Source of the DNA: Zwartia vadi
GTDB lineage: Bacteria > Pseudomonadota > Gammaproteobacteria > Burkholderiales > Burkholderiaceae_B
Assembly (NCBI RefSeq): GCF_030410375.1
Contig: NZ_JAUHHE010000011.1
Coordinates: 1-64,000, forward strand
Direction of reading: 5' to 3'
DNA length: 64,000 nt
Program-made: the position numbers and the translations under genes
Notes under the pieces: model-generated
What the model saw: the letters and a program-made list of their open reading frames with translations, nothing else
What the model was told of the DNA's origin: nothing
Databases searched by the model: none
Shown here: positions 32,276 to 39,994 of the stretch, in pieces
Numbering within the stretch: position 1 is the first letter of the stretch
Layout: every line of letters starts with the position of its first letter

Positions 32276-33466
32276 CTAAATAATGCCTCTTGTCTTCCAT
32301 TCTGCCTGCTTGGAGGCGTCGATCCCAAGACTGTCGAGTACCTCAGCGGTATGTTGCCCAAGTTCTGGCGCTTGACGGGTGATTTGTCCAGGTGTTTGAC
32401 TTAATTTTGGCACAATGCCCGGTACCTGCACAGTCGAGCCGTCAGGCAATGTTGCATCAAGGATCATGTCCCGAGCCTGATAGTGCGGGTCATGCGCGAT
32501 GTCTGAAGCGTCATAACTTTTTCCGGCTGGCACACCTGCTTGATTCATCGCTTCAAGCACCTCATCCAGGCTATGTCGCTCGGTGTAGGCGGAAATCGCC
32601 GCATCAATACGCTCGGCGTTGGCTGCGCGACCGACATTGTTAGCCAGCTTGGGATCGTTCGCTAAATCGCTTCTTCCGATTGCCTCCATAAGTCGCTTAT
32701 AAATACTGTCCCCGTTGCCTGCAATCAGGGCGTATCGGCCATCATTGCACAGGTAGGCGTTGGTTGGCACAATGCCAGGCATACTCGCACCCGAGGGTTG
32801 GCGCACGACACCGAATTTTGAATATTCGGGTAACAAGCTCTCCATCATATTAAAGACGGACTCGTAGAGCGCAACGTCGACTTCTTGACCTAAACCGCCT
32901 TGTTGTTCGCGGTGTCTCAACGCCATCATGATTCCGATGACGCCGTGAAGACCGGACAAGGTATCGCCAATAGAAACGCCCACGCGCACAGGTGGACGAC
33001 CAGGCTCTCCACTGAGGTAGCGTAATCCGCCCATTGCTTCTCCGATCACTCCAAAACCAGGACGGTCTCGATAGGGGCCGGATTGGCCGTAACCAGACAC
33101 CCTAAGCATGATGAGCTTTGGATTGATTGCATGGAGATCTTTAAAGCCCAAACCCCATTTTTCCATTGCACCTGGACGGAAATTTTCAATCAAAATATCA
33201 GCATCCGCTGCCAGTTTGCGGATGACCTCCTGGCCTTCTGGCTGACGCAAGTCAAGTGTCACCGAGCGCTTATTGCGCGCATGGGCAGCCCACCATACAG
33301 ATGTCCCGTCATGAAGAAGACGCCAAGTTCTCAACGGATCACCCGTTTGAGGAGGCTCGATTTTTATTACATCCGCACCAAATTCAGCGAGGATTTTCGA
33401 GGCGAAAGGGCCGGCGATCAGCTGACCAAGTTCAATGACCCGCAGGCCGCTCAAGGGAAGAGTCAT
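32276..33466 (-). CDS. CaiB/BaiF family CoA-transferase
   Basis: A 396-residue class III CoA-transferase. PLSGLRVIELGQLIAGPFAS begins the fold; DVIKIEPPQTGDPLR, KRSVTLDLRQPEGQE, ENFRPGAMEKWGL and the catalytic Asp168 in VGVSIGDTLSGLHG are intact. Such enzymes move CoA between carboxylic acids, commonly from succinyl-CoA. In this operon the acceptor could be citramalate or another C5/C6 hydroxy-diacid, giving the substrate of the lyase encoded 76 bp downstream. It follows leuD by 22 bp. Confidence 0.92.
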   Translation of the reverse strand: MTLPLSGLRVIELGQLIAGPFASKILAEFGADVIKIEPPQTGDPLRTWRLLHDGTSVWWAAHARNKRSVTLDLRQPEGQEVIRKLAADADILIENFRPGAMEKWGLGFKDLHAINPKLIMLRVSGYGQSGPYRDRPGFGVIGEAMGGLRYLSGEPGRPPVRVGVSIGDTLSGLHGVIGIMMALRHREQQGGLGQEVDVALYESVFNMMESLLPEYSKFGVVRQPSGASMPGIVPTNAYLCNDGRYALIAGNGDSIYKRLMEAIGRSDLANDPKLANNVGRAANAERIDAAISAYTERHSLDEVLEAMNQAGVPAGKSYDASDIAHDPHYQARDMILDATLPDGSTVQVPGIVPKLSQTPGQITRQAPELGQHTAEVLDSLGIDASKQAEWKTRGII

Positions 33467-33488
33467 AGAGATAGAGGTGAATGTGGAT

Positions 33489-34145
33489 TTAGTTGGAAAG
33501 CTTGGCGTTTAGCCAAGGCTGCTCGTTTCTGTGTTTTTGTTCAAAAGTATGAATCTGATCCTGATACCCAAGCGTCAGTTCGATTTCATCGACGCCTTTC
33601 ATCAGACACTCCTGCCAAAAAGGATCTATTTCGAAGTGCAATGGCTGAGCCAAATGTGAAGCGTGCACGGTACGTAGAGCAAGATCGATTTTGATTCTCA
33701 GATCATCGGACACAATAGCAGGAGGAGTCTTGGATCTTGACGCATGCGCGAGTTGCAGGCGCAAGGTTTGCAAGACCTGCTGCGGGAGCACAATTGGCAA
33801 CACGCCATTTTTCAAGCAATTATTGTAAAAAATATCGCCGTAGCTAGGGGCCAGAAGAGCTTTAATGCCGTAGTCGACTAAGGCATAAACAGCGGCTTCG
33901 CGCGAAGAGCCGCAACCAAAATTTTCATCACACACTAAAATGTTTGTGTGCTGATAAGCAGCTTGATTCAGCACAAAGTCTTTGCGCGGTTGTTGATTGG
34001 CGTCTACACGCAGATCATAAAAAAGATAATCAGCGTATTCGCCTCGTTTTTTCTTAAGAAAGCGCGCAGGAATAATCTGGTCTGTATCAATATTTCGACC
34101 TTCGATCGGAGCGGCAAAACCATCCAGTGTCAGAAAGGGCTTCAT
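33489..34145 (-). CDS. Aconitase-family small subunit (LeuD-like hydro-lyase)
   Basis: A 218-residue small (swivel-domain) subunit of an isopropylmalate-isomerase or maleate/citraconate-hydratase type enzyme. The conserved start NIDTDQIIPARFLKK and the loop ENFGCGSSREAAVYAL are present; standard LeuD has EHAPWAL at the end of that loop. APSYGDIFYNNCLKNGVLPI follows. It pairs with the large-subunit gene through a 4-bp overlap. Context with a CoA-transferase and lyase and no leuB suggests hydration of a C4/C5 unsaturated diacid rather than leucine synthesis. Confidence 0.85.
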   Translation of the reverse strand: MKPFLTLDGFAAPIEGRNIDTDQIIPARFLKKKRGEYADYLFYDLRVDANQQPRKDFVLNQAAYQHTNILVCDENFGCGSSREAAVYALVDYGIKALLAPSYGDIFYNNCLKNGVLPIVLPQQVLQTLRLQLAHASRSKTPPAIVSDDLRIKIDLALRTVHASHLAQPLHFEIDPFWQECLMKGVDEIELTLGYQDQIHTFEQKHRNEQPWLNAKLSN

Positions 34146-35566
34146 GAAGAGATCCTTGAAAGCATCGTGCGTACATCCGTCAAGCAGCCTGTGACCGCGG
34201 CAGCTGCGACCATGGCGGGGCTCATCAAATGCGTTTTTACACCTGGCCCCTGACGTCCTACAAAGTTACGGTTTGAAGTTGAGGCGATACGAACACCGGC
34301 CGGGGCGGTATCACCGTTGACTCCCACACACATCGAGCAACCGGGTTCGCGCCATTCAAGCCCAGCTTGTCTGAAGATACGATCCAGTCCTTCTTTTTCA
34401 GCCGCACGCTTGACTTCCATCGAGCCCGGGACAACGATGCCGGGTACTTTGGATTGGGCGCCTTTTAAAATCCTGGCCGCGCTGCGCAAGTCAGACAGTC
34501 TGGCATTGGTGCACGAGCCGATAAATATTCTGTCGATCTTGATCGTACTCAAGGGGGTGCCGGGGGTGAGGGCCATATAGTTGAGCGCATCAGACATTGA
34601 TTGTCTTGTTGCAGCATGCGCAACATCAGCAGGATCTGGAACAACACCCGTAATAGGCAGTGCAGCCTCCGGACTGGTGCCCCAGGTGACCATCGGTGCC
34701 AGGTCGCCAATGTTCAGTTCGATTGCTTTGTCCCATGTGCTGTCGGGGTCGGAGGCCAGGGCACGCCATTGTTGTAGTGCCCGATCCCAGTCATGTCCTT
34801 TTGGTGCAAAAGGCCGACCATATAAATAGTCAAACACCTGCTCATCGGGAGCCATGATGCCAAAGCGTGCTCCTGCTTCGATGGTCATGTTACACATCGT
34901 GAGGCGATCTTCGAGAGAAAGTGAGCTCAGACTAGGTCCGTCGAACTCGACTGCATGACCGGTCGCACCCGAGGAGCCGATCCGGGAAATGATGGCGAGG
35001 ATAATGTCTTTTCCCGATACGCCCTCAACGCGTTTACCCGTCAGAGATATTCTGAAACTGCGTGGTTTGTTTTGCCAAAGAGACTGAGTGGCCAAAACAT
35101 GCGTGCTTTCGGACTGTCCGATGCCAAAGGCTAGGGCGCCAAACGCGCCATGGGTCGAAGTATGGCTATCGCTACAGGTCAGTGTCGCACCAGGCAAAGT
35201 TATGCCTTGCTCCGGTCCCATGACGTGAATGATGCCTTGACGCGCATCGTTGATCGGGAAGTAATGGGCGCCGCTCCATGACATATTGCTGTCAAAGCGC
35301 GTGATCATCTCCGTGATCTCGGGTGTCGCAGCATCTTGTGGTTTACGACTGATGGTGGGGACGTAATGATCGGCGACGCCAAAAATTTGATTGGGATTTC
35401 TGATCTTCAATCCGCGCTCGCGTAAGGCGCTGAAGGCGTGAAATGATCCTTCGTGAATAATGTGTCGATCGATATAAAGCAGTGAGGGCCCGCTTGATCG
35501 TTCGACAATAAGGTGTTTGCGCCAGATTTTTTCAAACAGCGTTTGAGGGGAGTGAGGGGATGTCAT
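34142..35566 (-). CDS. Aconitase-family large subunit (LeuC-like hydro-lyase)
   Basis: A 474-residue [4Fe-4S] hydro-lyase subunit. Cluster cysteines are Cys352 (FIGSCTNARLSDL), Cys410 and Cys413 (GCSMCVGVNGD); SLLYIDRHIIHE, TCSDSHTSTHGAFGALAFG and STSNRNFVGRQG are family motifs. In typical LeuC the sequence after the cysteines is LAMN; here it is VGVN. It is the first gene of the operon and overlaps the small subunit by 4 bp. Related two-subunit enzymes include maleate/citraconate hydratases. The likely reaction here is citraconate or mesaconate to citramalate, which is an inference; isopropylmalate isomerase remains possible. Confidence 0.85.
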   Translation of the reverse strand: MTSPHSPQTLFEKIWRKHLIVERSSGPSLLYIDRHIIHEGSFHAFSALRERGLKIRNPNQIFGVADHYVPTISRKPQDAATPEITEMITRFDSNMSWSGAHYFPINDARQGIIHVMGPEQGITLPGATLTCSDSHTSTHGAFGALAFGIGQSESTHVLATQSLWQNKPRSFRISLTGKRVEGVSGKDIILAIISRIGSSGATGHAVEFDGPSLSSLSLEDRLTMCNMTIEAGARFGIMAPDEQVFDYLYGRPFAPKGHDWDRALQQWRALASDPDSTWDKAIELNIGDLAPMVTWGTSPEAALPITGVVPDPADVAHAATRQSMSDALNYMALTPGTPLSTIKIDRIFIGSCTNARLSDLRSAARILKGAQSKVPGIVVPGSMEVKRAAEKEGLDRIFRQAGLEWREPGCSMCVGVNGDTAPAGVRIASTSNRNFVGRQGPGVKTHLMSPAMVAAAAVTGCLTDVRTMLSRISS

Positions 35567-35611
35567 CTGTCAGACTTCCTGATTGATCAAAATGAGCTTA
35601 GATGTGTCGTT

Positions 35612-36565
35612 TTACGTTGAAGACGTGGCGGTGATATTTTTATCCGTTCGCGATGGCACAGGGTCGATGTGTGTCAAAAGATTCAGTACACGGTGTCGCT
35701 GCATGACAGCTTGTCGCGCGGCCAGACCGATATCATGGCCTTCTTCAACAGTAAGGTGGGCATCGACTTCAATATGCGCATCGACCACAATCATATCGCC
35801 CATCTTGCGTGTGCGGACATCGTGTACACCGAGCACTCCCGGTGTTTGCAAGAGAGTCGCTGAAATCGCCGCTACTTCTTGCTCATCAACTGAACGGTCC
35901 ATGAGGTCGTGAAAGGCACTTGAGCCAAAGCTCCAGCCCATTTTTCCAATCATAAGGCCTACAAATAACGCGGCAATTGGATCGAGAATGGGGTAGCCCG
36001 CAAGATTGCCGATAATGCCCACTGCCACAACCAGAGAGGAAGCAGCATCTGAACGGGCATGCCAAGCGTTTGCAACCAGCATGCTGGACTTCACGCGTTT
36101 AGCGACCCTCAACATGTAGCGAAAGAGGGTCTCTTTTGAGATGAGTGCGATACCAACTACCCATAGCGCTGCACCATGAACAGTCGGAATATCTTCAGGG
36201 TTTTTGAGTTTTTCAAAGGCAGACCAAAGCATGCCAATGGCGACCACCATCAGTAAAACGCCCAGTACCATCGAAGCGGCTGTCTCGAAGCGCTGATGCC
36301 CATAGGGGTGGTCTTCGTCGGCGTCTTTTTTGCCGTGGTGGCTAGCCAATAGCACAACAAAATCACCCACCAAATCCGAAAGCGAATGGATACCGTCAGC
36401 GATCAACGCTTGAGATTTAGCCAAGACACCCACGATGATTTGGGTAGTCGAAAGCACCAGGTTCACAAAAACACTGACCCAGGTGCTTCGATTGGCGGCC
36501 GCGGCTCTTTGCTCGATCGTAAAAGCCGATTCCTCACTATCATCTTGCAGATCAGAAGGGAGCAT
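35612..36565 (-). CDS. Cation diffusion facilitator (CDF) family transporter
   Basis: A 317-residue inner-membrane metal exporter (Zn2+, Fe2+, Co2+ or Mn2+). Six membrane helices begin at about residue 30; the metal-site helix has ALIADGIHSLSDLVGDF (His/Asp), and helix V has NAWHARSDAASSLVVAVG (His/Asp pair). KKDADEDHPYGHQRFE is the first cytoplasmic loop. The C-terminal ferredoxin-like domain (MIVVDAHIEVDAHLTVEEGH) is complete. Metal specificity cannot be assigned. It is the last gene before the leuC operon, 45 bp away, but is probably independent. Confidence 0.93.
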   Translation of the reverse strand: MLPSDLQDDSEESAFTIEQRAAAANRSTWVSVFVNLVLSTTQIIVGVLAKSQALIADGIHSLSDLVGDFVVLLASHHGKKDADEDHPYGHQRFETAASMVLGVLLMVVAIGMLWSAFEKLKNPEDIPTVHGAALWVVGIALISKETLFRYMLRVAKRVKSSMLVANAWHARSDAASSLVVAVGIIGNLAGYPILDPIAALFVGLMIGKMGWSFGSSAFHDLMDRSVDEQEVAAISATLLQTPGVLGVHDVRTRKMGDMIVVDAHIEVDAHLTVEEGHDIGLAARQAVMQRHRVLNLLTHIDPVPSRTDKNITATSST

Positions 36566-36592
36566 GGGTAAGTCTCGTTTTAGCGGAGTTCA

Positions 36593-37870
36593 TTAAGGAG
36601 CGTGTGTAAAACGCTGAGGGCTAAAAGGTGCCAGGGAAATTTCTGGTTGAGCGCCCTGGGCCAGTTGGGCAACCAGACGACCCGTTCTGGCCGAGCCAAC
36701 TAACCCGACATGACCATGGCCGTAGGCGTGAATGATATCCGCACAGCCTGAGGCCAGGCCGATGCAGGGAAGTCCGTCAGGCGTACTTGGCCGACGTCCC
36801 ATCCAAATCTTGATTCTATCTGTTGAAAGATCTGTCGGTAGCTTAGGATAGAGTTTGACTAGGTGTTGACGTAAGATTTCGGCACGTCTCCAATCAGGCA
36901 CATCGTCTATGTCGGCGATTTCGACCTGCCCGGCTACGCGCAGTCCTTGCTCCATGCCAGTGACGATTACTTTGCAGTCTGCGAACATTGTAGGTGTCCG
37001 AGGACCTGCTTCCGGATGACTCAACACGGCGTGGTAGCCACGTTCGGATTCTAGAGAGACCTCATCGCCTGCCTGACGCGCAAGAGCCTTGGCGCGTGCG
37101 CCAATTGCGATGACAGCTTTGTCACAGCTTATCTCGCCCTTATCTGTCAGAACGGCGCTAAGTTTACCTTGTTCAATACGAAAGCCCGTTGCGTGCGCGC
37201 GAATGAGCTGCGCTCCCCTGGACTGAGCATAGCGAATGAGTGCGGCGGTGTAGGCGCCAGGATTTCTGCAGCTGCCGGTTTCGGGTACCAGTACACCAAA
37301 TGTGTAGCGGCGATCCAAGTCAGGCTCAAGAGCGGCAAGCGCTTCGGCGTCAAGCTCTTTCCATTCGACGCCTTCTTTGCGACGAATCTCCCAGGCTTTG
37401 GCATCTTCGAGAAAGTGAGCTTTGGACAAATAGACATGTAAAAGCCCAGTGCGCACGATGAGATGACTGACCCCGGCCTCATCAGCCATTTCTTCATGGA
37501 TAGCCGGTGCCCCGGCCAGCAGCGATCTCAAGGCGACAGCAGTACGTTCAATCTTGGTGTAATTGGAGGCCGCGCTGAGATATCTCCTGAGCCAAGGAAG
37601 TGCACGAGGAAAGTAACGCCAGCGTATGGCGAGCGGTCCAAGCGGGTCGGCTAGCCATTTAGGCACATGTTTCCAGGCTCCCGGCGTGGCGGGTGGGAGA
37701 ACGGAATGTGAAGACAGCCACCCGGCGTTGCCATAGCTTGCAGCCTGCTCGTTGCCTGGCTGTTCGGGTTCTACCAAGGTAACCCGAAGCCCGGCCTGGA
37801 GACACTGATAAGCGCTCGTCGCGCCGATGATGCCTGCCCCGATAATGACGACGTGGTCTTGACTGGCCAT
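36593..37870 (-). CDS. FAD-dependent D-amino-acid dehydrogenase-like protein
   Basis: A 425-residue flavoprotein of the DadA type, oxidising D-amino acids or related amines and passing electrons to the membrane chain. The FAD motif VVIIGAGIIGATSAYQCLQA is at the start, EQAASYGNAGWLSSHSVLPP and the C-terminal DIIHAYGHGHVGLVGSA are typical. ATG 37870 gives the standard N-terminus; an ATG at 37933 would add 21 residues. It is clearly separate from the second DadA at 59905. Divergent from the hydroxyacid dehydrogenase gene with about 140 bp between them. Confidence 0.9.
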   Translation of the reverse strand: MASQDHVVIIGAGIIGATSAYQCLQAGLRVTLVEPEQPGNEQAASYGNAGWLSSHSVLPPATPGAWKHVPKWLADPLGPLAIRWRYFPRALPWLRRYLSAASNYTKIERTAVALRSLLAGAPAIHEEMADEAGVSHLIVRTGLLHVYLSKAHFLEDAKAWEIRRKEGVEWKELDAEALAALEPDLDRRYTFGVLVPETGSCRNPGAYTAALIRYAQSRGAQLIRAHATGFRIEQGKLSAVLTDKGEISCDKAVIAIGARAKALARQAGDEVSLESERGYHAVLSHPEAGPRTPTMFADCKVIVTGMEQGLRVAGQVEIADIDDVPDWRRAEILRQHLVKLYPKLPTDLSTDRIKIWMGRRPSTPDGLPCIGLASGCADIIHAYGHGHVGLVGSARTGRLVAQLAQGAQPEISLAPFSPQRFTHAP

Positions 37871-38012
37871 GTTTTTGAATTTTAAGAAGGAAGTTAATAG
37901 CCCAAAGTTATTTGGGTTTTTAAGAGAAAACATCGTAGCATCAAGGGGTGTTCGCGTCCGCGCGTACTCCGGTATGATCTATTTTTACATTTTTATCCGG
38001 GAACCGATTCAC

Positions 38013-38936
38013 ATGAAAGCTGTTTTTATCGATGCGAGTGCCACGTTGGGTGATGTGGCTGAGCGTTTGCACCGCCCTGATGATATCGCTCTGGTCGTTA
38101 ACCGCCAGGTTGATATCACACCGCAAGAGATCCCAGCTGTGATGGGTGATGCTGAGATTTTGATTGTCGATCACACAGCGGTACCTACTGAGATCGCAAA
38201 ACAGTGCAAGGGCTTAAAACACGTCGTCTTTCTCGGTACCGGCGCACGCTCTTACATGAATCCTGAGGAGTTGGCTCAAATCGGAATTGAAGTGCACATT
38301 ATCAAAGGCTATGGCGATACAGCCGTTGCGGAGTGCGCTTTTGCTTTGATGTGGTCCTCCGCGAAAGGTTTTGCCCGCATGGATCGTGAGATGCGTGCTG
38401 GCAACTGGTTGCGTACTGAGGCTGTTCAGCTGACCGGCAAAACCCTGGGGTTGATTGGTTTCGGCGGTATTGCAGCTGAAATGGCAAGATTGGCGCTAGG
38501 CGCCGGCATGCAAGTCCTGGCCTGGAACCGCACACCAAAGTCCTACCCGGGTGTCAAGTTTGTCTCCCTTGATGAGTTGTTGGCTAACAGTCAGGTGATT
38601 TCACTGCACTTGCTACTGAATGACGAGACGCGCGGATTTATCTCGCGTGCTCGCATTGCTCAAATGAAAGATGGGGTGATTTTGGTCAATACCGCTCGTG
38701 GAGCGGTTATTGATGAGCCCGCTTTGATTGAGGCATTGAAAGCTGGCAAGATTGCCCACGCCGGTTTGGATGTATTCGAAATCGAACCTCTACCCAAAGA
38801 TCATCCTTTCACCCAGATTGAAAACGTCACGCTCTCGGCTCACTCTGCTTTTAGAACACCTGAAGCAAGTGACAATCTGATTGAAGCATCTTTAAACCAC
38901 TGCCGCCGAATTTCGGGGCAGGGCACCATTCGCTAA
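38013..38936 (+). CDS. D-isomer-specific 2-hydroxyacid dehydrogenase family protein
   Basis: A 307-residue NAD(P)-dependent reductase. The cofactor fold GKTLGLIGFGGIAAEMARLA lies in the middle, VNTARGAVIDEPALIEALKAG holds the catalytic Arg region, DVFEIEPLP the Glu, and the catalytic His is in LSAHSAFRTPEA. It reduces a 2-oxo acid or oxidises a D-2-hydroxy acid of unknown identity. ATG 38013 starts the conserved domain; longer in-frame starts would read through the divergent promoter region. A Bug receptor follows 10 bp downstream, suggesting uptake and use of the same acid. Confidence 0.92.
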   Translation: MKAVFIDASATLGDVAERLHRPDDIALVVNRQVDITPQEIPAVMGDAEILIVDHTAVPTEIAKQCKGLKHVVFLGTGARSYMNPEELAQIGIEVHIIKGYGDTAVAECAFALMWSSAKGFARMDREMRAGNWLRTEAVQLTGKTLGLIGFGGIAAEMARLALGAGMQVLAWNRTPKSYPGVKFVSLDELLANSQVISLHLLLNDETRGFISRARIAQMKDGVILVNTARGAVIDEPALIEALKAGKIAHAGLDVFEIEPLPKDHPFTQIENVTLSAHSAFRTPEASDNLIEASLNHCRRISGQGTIR

Positions 38937-38946
38937 GGAGCATTCC

Positions 38947-39939
38947 ATGCGTCACGTCATTCGAAAAGTCACTCTCGCGCTGCTAGCCGCTGCAGTCAGT
39001 TCATCTGCCTTTGCACAAGCTGACAAATGGCCATCGCGCTCGATTACGATCGTCGGAGGATTTCCAAACGGGTCAGGTGTCGACATCTATGCGCGCAAAA
39101 TAGGCGAGGCCCTCACCGCCGCCTGGAATGTTCCGGTCGTTGTGGACGCTAAAACCGGCGCGGGTGGCAATATCGCCTCTGATCTTGTTGCCCGTGCTCA
39201 GCCAGATGGCTATACCTATTTGTTCGGTACTGCCGGTACGCATGCGATCAATCCTGCTCTCTATAAAAAGCTTAGTTTTGACGTCGAAAAAGACTTTACC
39301 CGCATCGCCATTCTGGGTGATGTACCGAATGTGTTGTTGATCAACCCTAAAAAACACCCAGAGATCAAGACTTGTGCTGATCTGCTCAAGCTCATGCGCG
39401 CCAAGCCTGGTGCGTTGAACTACGGTTCGACCGGTAACGGAGCGTCCACCCATTTAGCGGGGGCGCAGTTTGCCAGCGCTGCCAAGGTTGACATGGTGCA
39501 TGTACCTTATCGCGGTCAGGGTCCTGCCATGACGGCACTGCTTGGCGGCGATGTGGATATGTTTTTTAACCAGAGCGCCCCGGCCATTGCTTCCGTCAAG
39601 GGGGGGCGTACGATTGCGCTCGCCGTGACGAGTCCGACCCGTCTTGCCGCACTGCCTGATGTCCCGACGGTGGCTGAAGCGTGCAATTTGCCAGGATTTG
39701 TGAGCACTACTTGGTACGGATTATTTGGTCCAGCCAACCTTCCGGCAGATATTTCCTCCAAAATGAGCGCTGAAATCGTGAAGATCGTTTCTACGCCTGC
39801 CTTTAAAACCTGGCTCACAGATACACAAGGCATCACGCCTGCGGCGGATCCTGGTCCAGCAGCTTTTGCGCGCATTCACAAAGAAGACATGAAAAAGTGG
39901 GCGGAAATTGTAAAAATTTCAGGTGCGCAAGTTGACTGA
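38947..39939 (+). CDS. Bug-family (TTT) periplasmic solute-binding protein
   Basis: A 330-residue periplasmic receptor of the Bug/TctC family, very numerous in Bordetella-like bacteria. A signal peptide ending SSAFAQ lies within the first 25 residues; WPSRSITIVGGFPNGSGVDI, GAGGNIASDLVARAQPDGYT, YGSTGNGASTHLAGAQFA and MVHVPYRGQGPAMTALLGG are family landmarks. Such proteins bind carboxylates or amides for tripartite tricarboxylate transporters; no membrane subunits are encoded nearby. Ligand unknown. It follows the hydroxyacid dehydrogenase gene by 10 bp, so the ligand may be a 2-hydroxy acid. Confidence 0.96.
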   Translation: MRHVIRKVTLALLAAAVSSSAFAQADKWPSRSITIVGGFPNGSGVDIYARKIGEALTAAWNVPVVVDAKTGAGGNIASDLVARAQPDGYTYLFGTAGTHAINPALYKKLSFDVEKDFTRIAILGDVPNVLLINPKKHPEIKTCADLLKLMRAKPGALNYGSTGNGASTHLAGAQFASAAKVDMVHVPYRGQGPAMTALLGGDVDMFFNQSAPAIASVKGGRTIALAVTSPTRLAALPDVPTVAEACNLPGFVSTTWYGLFGPANLPADISSKMSAEIVKIVSTPAFKTWLTDTQGITPAADPGPAAFARIHKEDMKKWAEIVKISGAQVD

Positions 39940-39994
39940 TGGGATTGTTCTAAAAGCATAGACGAGGTAAGTAAAAGTGCTTTAGAATCCTGCG

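Noticed and set aside
33083..33694. A long open frame of about 200 codons on the plus strand
   Set aside because: It lies opposite the CaiB and LeuD-like genes, spans the gap between them, and its translation has no family features; the opposite strand has two clear enzymes.
34142..35566. Calling the LeuC/LeuD pair leucine biosynthesis genes
   Set aside because: No leuA or leuB is present, motifs next to the active site differ from biosynthetic enzymes, and the operon continues into a CoA-transferase and lyase. Kept as LeuC/LeuD-like instead.
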